Part shown: positions 47,326-58,190 of the stretch, one piece after another | Numbering within the stretch: position 1 is the first letter of the stretch | Layout: each line of letters begins with the position of its first letter | Assembly (NCBI GenBank): GCA_947259215.1 | Contig: CAMYLJ010000007.1 | Span: 1 to 64,000, forward strand | DNA: 64,000 bases | Direction: 5' to 3' | From: an uncultured delta proteobacterium | GTDB lineage: Bacteria; Myxococcota_A; UBA9160; JAFDET01 | Program-made: the position numbers and the translations under genes | Notes under the pieces: model-generated | What the model saw: only the letters and a program-made list of their open reading frames with translations | What the model was told of the DNA's origin: nothing | Databases searched by the model: none

Positions 47326-47662
47326 GGGGGGGAGGCCTCCGGGCACCAGCCGCGGGCGCCCGTAACCCGTTTCGGCCAGACGGCGGCTCGACTTGAACGC
47401 CAGAGGAACAAAAAAGTCAAGAAAACCAGATACTTGAAGCGACGTATCGGATGGCCCTCAGTGTTTCATCCCATGCAGTTGCCGGAGCCGGATAACCCCT
47501 TGCCACTGCGACACAATCTGCTGGAGAAGCGATTGCACCGGGCCGGGGGCTCGGATATATTGCGCCAGTCTTTTCAGGGGGTTAGCGGGGAAATTCGCCG
47601 CTGTGCGCCCGTCCTCGTGGGCAGCGGCCGAGCTTCCGTCGGACCGGAGCCCGGGGTGATCG
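47326..47662. other. Divergent regulatory region between the GGDEF gene and pheA
   Basis: 337 bases, clearly less GC-rich than the surroundings. It contains the pheA promoter (47533-47561). Towards the GGDEF gene only a poor TTGACT-17-TTCAAG pair (about 47413) is seen. A 78-codon frame starting at TTG 47434 overlaps pheA, has no ribosome binding site and no run of Phe or Tyr codons, so I do not call a leader peptide. Confidence 0.6.
47533..47561 (+). promoter_or_regulatory. Promoter of the pheA-hisC-tyrA operon
   Basis: TTGCAC (47533-47538), exactly 17 bases, TATATT (47556-47561). The best sigma-70 match in the window, with the start site expected near 47568, about 95 nt before pheA. Confidence 0.6.
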
Positions 47663-48823
47663 ATGAGTGAGCACCGTCAGCCGAGCGGAGCGTCGGTGGC
47701 GGCCGGTGACGCCGGCCGCACGGCCCTGGCTCGTCTGCGCGAGGCCATCGACGCCGTCGATCGCGTGATCCTCGCGCAGCTGAACGAGCGCGCGCGTCTG
47801 GTGCAGGAGGTCGGCCACATCAAGGCGGGCGAGGGCACGCCGGTCTACGACCCCTCGCGCGAGCGCGCGATCGTGCGCCGGCTGGCCGAGGGGAATCCGG
47901 GCCCGTTCCCCGACGCCGCACTGGCGCCGGTGTTCCGCGAGATCATCTCGGCCACCCGCTCCCTCGAAGCGCCGGTGAGGGTGGCGTGCCTCGGGCCCGA
48001 GGGAACCTTCTGCCATCAGGCGGCCCGGGCGCGCTTCGGGGCCCAGGCGGACTTCACGCCCGTGGCGACCATCGCCGACATCGTTTCCAGCGTCGAGCGC
48101 GAGCGCGCCAGCTTCGGCGTGGTGCCCGTGGAGAACACCACCGAGGGGGTGGTGACCGAGACGCTGGACCGCATGGCGTCGACGGAGCTCGTGGCCTGCG
48201 GCGAGATCGTGTTGCGCGTGTCGCACCAGCTGCTGTCCCGGAGCGGCCGACGCGAGGACGTGCGTCGGATCGCCTCCCATCCGCAGCCCCTGGCCCAGTG
48301 CCGGGAGTGGCTCGACCGCGAGCTGCCGGGGATCGAGCGCATCGAGACCGCGAGCACCACGGCGGCGGCGTTGTTGGCCAGCGAGGACCCGAGCGTGGCC
48401 GCGATCGCCAGCGTCCTGGCCGGCGAGGTCTACGACCTGTCCACGGTGGAAGAGAGCATCGAGGACCAGCGCGACAACACGACCCGCTTCCTGGTGCTGG
48501 GGCACGAGCTCGGGGCGCCCAGCGGGAACGACCTCACCTCCGCGGTCTTCACGGCGCGCAAGGACGAGGCCGGGGCGCTCTACCGACTGCTCGAGCCCTT
48601 CGCCCGCCACAGCGTCAACCTGACCGCCATCCACATCCGCCCGATCAAGGGGAAGCCCTGGGAGTACCTCTTCTTCGTGGACATGGAGGGGCACTGCCGC
48701 GACGCGGCCGTGGCCCGCGCCCTCGGCGAAGCCGCCGAGCGCGCCTTCTCGCACCGGGTGGTGGGCTCCTTCGCCCGCGCGACCGGGCGACCGGGCCCCG
48801 AGGCCGGCGAGGAGGCGCCGTGA
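47663..48823 (+). CDS. pheA: Bifunctional chorismate mutase / prephenate dehydratase
   Basis: 386 residues from ATG 47663. The chorismate mutase domain (about 20-100: LREAIDAVDRVILAQLNERARLVQEVGHIK) makes prephenate, the dehydratase domain (about 105-290: CLGPEGTFCHQAA, VPVENTTEGVVTETLDRM, DNTTRFLVLG) makes phenylpyruvate, and a C-terminal ACT domain (AVFTARKDEAGALYRLLEPFARHSVNLTAIHIRPIKGKPWEYLFFVD) should bind phenylalanine for feedback. GTGA overlap with hisC. Confidence 0.95.
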   Translation: MSEHRQPSGASVAAGDAGRTALARLREAIDAVDRVILAQLNERARLVQEVGHIKAGEGTPVYDPSRERAIVRRLAEGNPGPFPDAALAPVFREIISATRSLEAPVRVACLGPEGTFCHQAARARFGAQADFTPVATIADIVSSVERERASFGVVPVENTTEGVVTETLDRMASTELVACGEIVLRVSHQLLSRSGRREDVRRIASHPQPLAQCREWLDRELPGIERIETASTTAAALLASEDPSVAAIASVLAGEVYDLSTVEESIEDQRDNTTRFLVLGHELGAPSGNDLTSAVFTARKDEAGALYRLLEPFARHSVNLTAIHIRPIKGKPWEYLFFVDMEGHCRDAAVARALGEAAERAFSHRVVGSFARATGRPGPEAGEEAP

Positions 48824-49929
48824 GCCTGGCGAAGCGCGTGAAGCCGCACATCGCGGCGTTGGAGCCCTACCAGCCGGGCAAGCCGATCGAAGCGCTCGAG
48901 CGCGAGCTCGGGATCCAGGACTCGGTGAAGCTGGCCTCGAACGAGAGTCCCTGCGGCCCCTCGCCGCGGGCGGTGGCAGCCCTGCGCGAGGCGCTGGATT
49001 CGGTGCACCGCTACCCGGACGGCGCGAGCTTCGAGCTGCGCTCCAGCCTGGCCCAGCGCCTGGAGGTGGGTCCCGACCAGCTGGTCTTCGGCTGCGGCTG
49101 CGACGAGCTGCTGGAGCTGCTGGCCAAGGCCTTCCTGGGTCCGGGAGACGAGGTCGTCTACGCGTGGCCGTCCTTCGCCATGTACCCGATCGTGGTGCAG
49201 GGCATGGGCGCGACGTCGCTGAGGGTGCCGCTCGATGCGGAGATGGTGCACGACCTCGACGCCATGGCGGCTGCGGTGACCCCGCGCACGCGGATCGTGA
49301 TCGTGTGCAATCCCAACAACCCCACGGGCACGAGCGTGGGAGCCGAGGCGTTCGAGCGCTTCGCGACGAGCCTCCCCGATGACGTGGTGCTGGTCGTCGA
49401 CGAGGCCTACGTCGAGTACGTGCGCCGGCCCGACTTCCCCGACGCCCGATCCTGGGTGGAGCGGCGTCCCGGGACTGCGGTCTTGCGCACCTTCTCCAAG
49501 ATCCACGGCCTTGCGGGCCTGCGCATCGGCTACGCCATCGCGGACCCGGAGCTGGCGAGCTACCTGGAGCGGGCGCGCCACCCCTTCAACGTGAACCGGC
49601 TGGCGGAGGTGGCGGCGCTCGCCGCGCTGGACGACCAGGAGCACCTGGAGCGGGCGCGGCGGATCAACCGCGAGGGCATCGCCTACCTCGAGCGCGAGCT
49701 GCGGGCGCTGGGGTTCGAGGTCTGGCCGAGCGACGCGAACTTCCTGCTGGTGCGGGTCGGGTGGGATGTCTACGAGCCGCTCCTGCGGGAGGGGGTCATC
49801 GTGCGCCCCATGGCGGCGTTCGGCCTGGAAGACTGTGTGCGGCTCAGCGTGGGCCTGCCGGAAGAGAACGAGCGCTGCGTGAAGGCGCTGCGGCGGCTGC
49901 TCGAGGCGCGGCGGCAGGAGGACGCATGA
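48820..49929 (+). CDS. hisC: Histidinol-phosphate/aromatic aminotransferase
   Basis: 369 residues from GTG 48820. Fold-type I PLP enzyme: SNESPCGPSP, CNPNNPTGT, DEAYVEY and the PLP lysine in TFSKIHGLAGLRIGY (near 228). Placed between pheA and tyrA, so besides histidinol phosphate it probably transaminates phenylpyruvate/hydroxyphenylpyruvate or prephenate. No other his gene is nearby, which supports the aromatic role. Confidence 0.93.
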   Translation: MSLAKRVKPHIAALEPYQPGKPIEALERELGIQDSVKLASNESPCGPSPRAVAALREALDSVHRYPDGASFELRSSLAQRLEVGPDQLVFGCGCDELLELLAKAFLGPGDEVVYAWPSFAMYPIVVQGMGATSLRVPLDAEMVHDLDAMAAAVTPRTRIVIVCNPNNPTGTSVGAEAFERFATSLPDDVVLVVDEAYVEYVRRPDFPDARSWVERRPGTAVLRTFSKIHGLAGLRIGYAIADPELASYLERARHPFNVNRLAEVAALAALDDQEHLERARRINREGIAYLERELRALGFEVWPSDANFLLVRVGWDVYEPLLREGVIVRPMAAFGLEDCVRLSVGLPEENERCVKALRRLLEARRQEDA

Positions 49930-50879
49930 GCGCGCGGATTCGCACGCTGGGCGTCGTCGGGCTCGGATTGCTGGGCGGGTCGGTGGCGCGCGCGGCCCGG
50001 GAGCGCGGGCTGGCGGAGCGGGTGGTGGCCACCGGGCGCCGTACCCGGGCCCTGGAGGATGCGTTGGCCCGGGGCATCGTGGACGCGGTGGTGCCCGTGG
50101 AGGAGGTCGGCCAGGGGGCGGACCTGCTGGTGCTGGCGACCCCCGTCGGCACCATGCACGATCTGCTGCGGCGGGCTGCGCCGCCCCTCGGCGCTGGCGC
50201 CCTGGTGACCGACGTGGGCAGCGTGAAGGCCGTGCTGGCCGACACGCTCCCGGGTCTGCTCCCGCCGGGCGTCGAGTACGTCGGTGCCCACCCGATGGCG
50301 GGCAGCCACGAGCGCGGTGTCGAGCACGCCCGCGCGGACCTCTTCCAGGGGGCGCCCTGCATCGTGACGCCGTCACCGGACGCGGCGCTCGCGGCGGTGG
50401 AGCGCGTCGAGGCCTTCTGGCGCGGGCTCGGCGCACGGGTCGTGCGCCGGACGCCTGCGGACCACGACGCCGAGGTGGCCTGGACCAGCCACCTGCCCCA
50501 CGCGCTGGCCTTCGCCTTCGCCCGGGCCCTGGCGGACGCGCCCGCCGACGCCCGCGAGGTCCTGGGCGGCGGCTTCCACGACTTCACCCGCATCGCCCGC
50601 AGCGACCCGGGGCTGTGGACCGACATCCTGACGGCCAACCGCAAGGCCCTGGCCGGGCCGCTCCAGCGGGCGGCCGAGCGGCTGAGCGAGCTGGCCCGGC
50701 GGATCGAGGCCGGCGACGGCGACGCCGTGGAGCGCCTGCTCGGCGAGGCGCGCGAGGCCCTGGCGGCCCTGGCGCCGAACCGCGAGATTCCGACGCCCGA
50801 ACCGGGGGCGCAAACCCGGAAATCCAGCATTGCGAAAGGAGCCGCTCCAGCCGGAGCGGACGAGACCAAACCAACATGA
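49926..50879 (+). CDS. tyrA: Prephenate dehydrogenase
   Basis: 317 residues from ATG 49926 (ATGA overlap with hisC). NAD(P)-dependent oxidative decarboxylation of prephenate (or arogenate) on the way to tyrosine. Rossmann motif VVGLGLLGGSVARA, DVGSVKAVLADTL, GAHPMAGSHERG and the catalytic/structural His region are present; no mutase or ACT domain. The last 35 residues are polar and unrelated, because the frame reads through the rpsA leader until a stop overlapping the rpsA start. Confidence 0.92.
   Translation: MSARIRTLGVVGLGLLGGSVARAARERGLAERVVATGRRTRALEDALARGIVDAVVPVEEVGQGADLLVLATPVGTMHDLLRRAAPPLGAGALVTDVGSVKAVLADTLPGLLPPGVEYVGAHPMAGSHERGVEHARADLFQGAPCIVTPSPDAALAAVERVEAFWRGLGARVVRRTPADHDAEVAWTSHLPHALAFAFARALADAPADAREVLGGGFHDFTRIARSDPGLWTDILTANRKALAGPLQRAAERLSELARRIEAGDGDAVERLLGEAREALAALAPNREIPTPEPGAQTRKSSIAKGAAPAGADETKPT
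50842..50859 (+). promoter_or_regulatory. rpsA leader hairpin
   Basis: CCGCTCC-AGCC-GGAGCGG, a perfect 7-bp stem directly after AAAGGAG and 17 nt before the rpsA start, inside the tyrA 3' end. S1 mRNAs are often translated without a strong Shine-Dalgarno and autoregulated through leader hairpins; this may be such a structure. Confidence 0.4.
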
Positions 50880-52585
50880 ATGAAGAAGCAACCCAGTCCG
50901 GCGGAGGCAGTTTCGCCGAGCTCTTCGAGCAGAGCGCGCAGCGGGTCAAGGAAGGCGAGTGCATCCGTGGCCGCGTGATTACGATCGACGACGACCACGT
51001 GCAGGTCGACATCGGGTTCAAGTCCGAGGGGCTGATCGCGACGTGGGAGTTCATGGACGACGACGGCACGCTGCTCGTCAGCGTGGGCGACGAGGTCGAC
51101 GTCCTGGTCGAGGACTCGGAGGACCACGAGGGACGGATCGTCCTCTCCAAGGAGAAGGCCGATCGGCTCAAGATCTGGGACCAGATCAGCGGCGCCTACG
51201 ATCGCGACGAGGCGGTCGAGGGCACCATCATCACCCGCGTGAAGGGCGGTCTCTCGGTCGACATCGGGGTGAAGGCGTTCCTGCCCGGATCCCAGGTGGA
51301 CCTGCGGCCGGTTCGGAATCTCGAGCAGATGGTGGGGACGCGCCACCAGTTCAAGATCATCAAGTTCAACAAGCGCCGGGGGAACATCGTGCTCTCGCGG
51401 CGGGCCCTGCTCGAGACCGAGCGCAAGAAGCTGCGGTCCGAGACCCTCGAGACCCTCGAGGAAGGCCAGATCGTGGACGGCGTGATCAAGAACATCACGG
51501 ACTACGGCGCCTTCATCGACCTGGGCGGCATCGACGGGCTGCTCCACGTCACCGACATGTCGTGGGGTCGCGTCAACCACCCGAGCGAGCTCTTCCATGT
51601 GGGCGACGAGATCAAGGTCAAGGTCCTGAAGTTCGACGCCGAAAGCGAGCGGGTCTCCCTGGGGCTGAAGCAGATCCAGCCGGACCCGTGGGTGGACGCG
51701 GCCATGCGCTACCCGATCGGAATGCGGATCCAGGGCAAGTGCGTCTCCCTCACGGACTACGGCGCGTTCGTCGAGCTGGAGCCCGGGGTCGAGGGTCTGG
51801 TGCACGTGTCGGAGATGTCGTGGACCAAGCGCATCAAGCACCCCTCGAAGGTGGTCTCGGTCGGAGACGAAGTCGAGGCGGTGGTCCTCGACGTGGACGA
51901 GGGCAATCGCAAGATCTCGCTCGGCATGAAGCAGATCGAGCCCAACCCCTGGCAGATGATCGAGGAGAAGTACCCGGTCGGAACCAAGGTGAGGGGTCAG
52001 GTCCGCAACATCACGAACTTCGGCGTGTTCGTCGGGCTCGAGGAGGGCATCGACGGGCTGGTGCACGTCTCCGACGTCTCCTGGACGGAGCAGATCAAGC
52101 ACCCGAGTGAGAAGTTCCAGAAGGGCGACGAGCTCGAGGCGGTGGTGCTGAAGATCGACAAGGAGAACGAGAAGTTCTCCCTGGGCATCAAGCAGCTCGA
52201 GCCGAATCCGTGGGACGACATCCAGAAGAAGTACCCGGGCGGCAGCGAGATCGAGGGTCCGGTGGTCAACGTGACCGACTTCGGCGCCTTCGTCCGTCTG
52301 GAGGACGGCGTCGAGGGCCTGGTGTACGTGTCGGAGATGGCCGCGGAGCGGGTGGAGAAGCCCTCCGACGTGGTCAAGGAGGGCGACACCGTCAAGGCCA
52401 TCGTGGTGCGCGTGGATCCGGCGGAGCAGAAGATCTCGTTGTCCATGAAGGCGGTGCATGATCGGGACGAGCGGGAGGCCCTCAAGCAGATGGCCGCCCA
52501 GCAGTCGACCAGTCAGAAGGCGACGCTCGGAGACCTGCTGGCCGAGAAGCTGGCCGAGAAGTCCGAGCAGTCTTCGGAGGAGTGA
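50876..52585 (+). CDS. rpsA: Ribosomal protein S1
   Basis: 569 residues from ATG 50876, the normal size for a six-domain S1. Six S1/OB repeats follow each other (first at about 25-90; repeats 3-6 have the strong KGxVxxxTDYGAFVxLEPGVEGLVHVSEMSW pattern in pieces such as NITDYGAFIDLGG and VTDFGAFVRLED). Binds mRNA on the 30S subunit. It directly follows tyrA, without the aroA and cmk genes that often lie between them. Confidence 0.95.
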   Translation: MNEEATQSGGGSFAELFEQSAQRVKEGECIRGRVITIDDDHVQVDIGFKSEGLIATWEFMDDDGTLLVSVGDEVDVLVEDSEDHEGRIVLSKEKADRLKIWDQISGAYDRDEAVEGTIITRVKGGLSVDIGVKAFLPGSQVDLRPVRNLEQMVGTRHQFKIIKFNKRRGNIVLSRRALLETERKKLRSETLETLEEGQIVDGVIKNITDYGAFIDLGGIDGLLHVTDMSWGRVNHPSELFHVGDEIKVKVLKFDAESERVSLGLKQIQPDPWVDAAMRYPIGMRIQGKCVSLTDYGAFVELEPGVEGLVHVSEMSWTKRIKHPSKVVSVGDEVEAVVLDVDEGNRKISLGMKQIEPNPWQMIEEKYPVGTKVRGQVRNITNFGVFVGLEEGIDGLVHVSDVSWTEQIKHPSEKFQKGDELEAVVLKIDKENEKFSLGIKQLEPNPWDDIQKKYPGGSEIEGPVVNVTDFGAFVRLEDGVEGLVYVSEMAAERVEKPSDVVKEGDTVKAIVVRVDPAEQKISLSMKAVHDRDEREALKQMAAQQSTSQKATLGDLLAEKLAEKSEQSSEE

Positions 52586-52586
52586 C

Positions 52587-52907
52587 ATGACCAAGAGCGG
52601 GCTGATCGAGAAGGTCGCCGAGAAGACCCCCCACATCTCGAAGAAGGACACCGAGGTGGTGGTCAACACCATCTTCGATGCCATGACGGACGCGCTCAAG
52701 AAGGGCGAGCGGATCGAGATCCGGGGCTTCGGGAGCTTCCAGGTCAAGGTGCGCGAGGCCCGCGAGGGGCGGAATCCGAAGACCGGCGAGGAAGTCCAGA
52801 TTCCGGCCAAGCGCACCCCGTTCTTCAAGGTGGGCAAGGAGCTGAAGGAGATGGTCGACGGCGAGCCCGCCGCGGCGGCCGCCGGCGGCGAGCGGGTGCG
52901 CGCCTAG
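52587..52907 (+). CDS. ihfB: Integration host factor beta / HU-family protein
   Basis: 106 residues from ATG 52587, two bases after rpsA. DNA-bending histone-like protein: N-terminal helices, GFGSFQVKVREAREGRNPKTGEEVQIPAKRTPFFKVGKEL arms with the intercalating proline in RNPKTGE, plus an Ala-rich 15-residue tail. The position after rpsA is typical of ihfB. Sigma-54 activation such as that proposed at 22800 often depends on IHF bending. Confidence 0.9.
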   Translation: MTKSGLIEKVAEKTPHISKKDTEVVVNTIFDAMTDALKKGERIEIRGFGSFQVKVREAREGRNPKTGEEVQIPAKRTPFFKVGKELKEMVDGEPAAAAAGGERVRA

Positions 52908-52932
52908 TCGCGCCGGCGGGCAGGAGAGCGGG

Positions 52933-53307
52933 ATGCACATCGTTCGCCGGCTGTTGCTGCTGGCTCTGCTCGGGGCGGTCGTCTGGGCCGGGGTTCAGTT
53001 CGTACGCACGAACGAGTCCCCGGTCACCGTGGATCTCCTGCTGACGCAGATCAGCGGGGTGGCCCTGTGGCTGACCCTGCTGGTGGCCTTCGGCCTGGGG
53101 GCGGTCCTGGCGGCTGCGCTCTGCCTGTTCGAGGTGGCCCGCTACGGCATGGTGGCCCGGCGCTACCGCAAGACCGCGGCGCGCCTGGAGTCGGAGATCC
53201 ATCAGCTTCGCAACCTGCCGTTGGCGGATGAGGGCGGCGTCCCGGAAATCGCCGGCGAGCCGAGCGTGGTGGCTCCTCCGGGAGGGCCGGCGGCGAGCAG
53301 GGGGTAG
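52933..53307 (+). CDS. lapA: LapA-family inner membrane protein
   Basis: 124 residues. Two transmembrane helices (RLLLLALLGAVVWAGVQFV and GVALWLTLLVAFGLGAVLAAALCLF) joined by a short loop with NESPVTVDLL, then a cytoplasmic coiled coil (RYRKTAARLESEIHQLRNLP) and a Pro/Gly tail. This is the DUF1049 pattern of LapA, which with LapB adjusts LpxC stability and lipopolysaccharide level in enterics. Follows ihfB, as in many proteobacteria. Confidence 0.85.
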   Translation: MHIVRRLLLLALLGAVVWAGVQFVRTNESPVTVDLLLTQISGVALWLTLLVAFGLGAVLAAALCLFEVARYGMVARRYRKTAARLESEIHQLRNLPLADEGGVPEIAGEPSVVAPPGGPAASRG

Positions 53308-53308
53308 C

Positions 53309-54339
53309 GTGCGTTGGCTGCGGCGACGAACGGTCCCCCCCGGACGGCGGTCCCCGCGCAGCGGCGAGGAGGCCGTGCGCCGGGCGCTGTTGGCCGTGCT
53401 TGCGCGCGATTTCGGGCGTGCCGAGGAGCTGCTGGCGCACACGGTGCGCCGCGACTCCGAGGACGTCGAGGCGTACCTGGCGCTGGCCCGGGTCTATCGC
53501 CAGCAGGGCGAGATCGGTCGCGCCATCCACGTGCACCAGAACCTGCTCCTGCGCCAGGACCTGGCGGAGCCCCTGCGCCGCGAGGCGCTGGCCGAGCTGG
53601 GCGCGGACTTCCGCCAGGGTGGATTCCTGCGTCGGGCGATCGCGACCTACGAAGAGGTGCTGGAGCAGGACGCACGTCAGCGGGAGGCGCTGGCGTCTCT
53701 GGCCCGGCTCTACCGCGACGTGCGCGAGTTCGAGAAGGCGATCGAGATGGAGCGGCGCCTGGCCCGGCTCGAAGGCCGCGACGTCGGAGCGCTGGAGGCC
53801 GAGCTGTGGGCCGAGGTGGCGGAGACGGCGCGCGGCGACGGTCGCGTCAGCGACGCGCGCCGGGCCCTCAAGCGCGCGCTGCGTCGGGATGGGAAGTGCG
53901 TGCGGGCCTGGGTGGCGCTGGGCGACGTCGAGTCCGATCGGGGACGGCCGAAGGCGGCGCTGCGGGCGTGGCAACGCGTGCCGCAGCTCGACCGACGCGC
54001 GGCGATCGCGGTCTATCCGCGGGTGGATTCGGCCTTCGCCGCGCTCGGCCGCGACGCGGACCACGAAGCCTGGCTCGCGGGGCTGATCGAGAGTGATCCG
54101 GACGACCCGGGCGCGCGGCTGGCCCGGGTTAGGCGACTGGCGGCGCGCGGCGCACCCGACGAGGCGGTGGCCGAGGCGCGCCGGCTGCTCGAGCGCCATC
54201 CCGAAAACCTGGAGACACACGGCACGCTCGGTCGCATCCTGCTGGCGGAGCACCGGGACAGCGAGGCGGTCAAGGAGTACGCCGAGTTCCTGGAGGCGCT
54301 GGAACGCGCGGGCGTCCTGCTCCCCCGGGAGTCCAGCCG

Positions 54340-54343
<4 letters not shown>
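53309..54343 (+). CDS. lapB: LapB-like TPR protein
   Basis: 344 residues from GTG 53309, directly behind lapA. About eight TPR repeats (for example AYLALARVYRQQGEIGRAIHVHQNLLL and EALAELGADFRQGGFLRRAIATYEEVL). Position and repeats match LapB/YciM, but two hallmarks are missing: there is no N-terminal transmembrane helix and no C-terminal rubredoxin-like CxxC domain. It may therefore act as a soluble partner of LapA or have another role. Confidence 0.72.
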
Positions 54344-57029
<2,686 letters not shown>

Positions 57030-57033
<4 letters not shown>

Positions 57034-58190
57034 GGCCCAGGCGGACCGCCCGGGGGCTGCTCCTCGCCGCCGCGGCGTTGCTGCTCCTCGGCGCGGAGCG
57101 TCCGCCCGGCCTGGGCGACGTGCGCGACGTGCGCCACTGGTCCTACGCGTCGTACACCCGCATCGTGATCGAGCTGACGCGCCACGCGGAGGGTCCGATC
57201 CGGCGCCTGCCGGCCAACGCCGCCGCCGGGCGTCCCGAGCGCCTCTACCTCGACCTGCCGGGCATCTGGGTGGGCAAGCGCTTCGGCGACCCGATCCGGG
57301 TCGACGACGGGCTGCTGCGGGGCGTGCGGTTGGGCCAGAACACCCTGCGAACGACGCGCGTGGTGCTGGATCTCGATCGCTACCAGCGGCACCGGGTGCT
57401 CCTGCTGCGGAACCCGGAGCGCGTCGTGATCGACGTCTTCGGCCCCCGTTCCCCGATTCCCGATTCCGGCGACGCTCCGCTGCCCGTGGACGTGCGCGGC
57501 GTGGGGACGGTGGTGCTCGACCCGGGCCATGGCGGACGCGATCCCGGCGCCATCGGTGTGGGCGGGGTGCGCGAGAAGGACGTGACCCTGGACCTGTCGC
57601 GGCGGGTCAAGCGCCGGCTCGAGGAGCGCGGATTCCGGGTGGTGATGACCCGCGATCGCGACCGCAGCCTGTCGCTCGAGGAGCGGACCGCCGTCGCGGC
57701 CGGCTCGGGCGGTGACGTCTTCGTCTCGATCCACGCCAACGCTTCGCGGCGGCGGGCAGTGCGCGGCGTGGAGACCTACTATTTGGATGTCAGCAACGAA
57801 CGCCAGAGCCTGCGGGTCGCCGCCCGCGAGAACGGTGTCTCTCCCCGGGAGTTCGATGCCCTGGACCGCACCCTGGCGCGCCTGCGGGTGGCGGAGAACT
57901 CGGACTACTCCGGGTTGCTGGCGAAGCTCGTGCAGCGCCGCGTCATCGGAGGAGTGGGGGGGCGCTACCGCGACGTGGAGGACCTGGGCGTCAAGAAGGG
58001 CCCCTTCTACGTGCTGTTCCTCTCGAGCATGCCGTCGATCCTGTTCGAGGCGGGCTTCCTGACCAACCGCAGCGAAGCCGCCCGGCTGCGCAACGGCAGC
58101 TACCTGGACCGCGTGGCGGACGAGCTGGCACGGGCGATCGGCATGTATCGGGACCAGGTCGGCACCCGGGTGGCCCGGGGCACGCCGTGA
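57030..58190 (+). CDS. amiC: N-acetylmuramoyl-L-alanine amidase with AMIN domain
   Basis: 386 residues from GTG 57030. Signal peptide (LLLAAAALLLLGAE), AMIN domain (about 30-150) that localises the enzyme to the septum or envelope, and an Amidase_3 zinc domain: VLDPGHGGRDPGAIG (zinc His near 166), REKDVTLDL (zinc Glu), FVSIHANAS (zinc His), LFEAGFLTN (catalytic Glu). Periplasmic cleavage of stem peptides from peptidoglycan for daughter-cell separation. Confidence 0.93.

Noticed and set aside
47434-47670. 78-codon frame before pheA as an attenuation leader peptide
   Set aside because: It is not rich in Phe codons, starts at TTG without a ribosome binding site and overlaps the pheA start.
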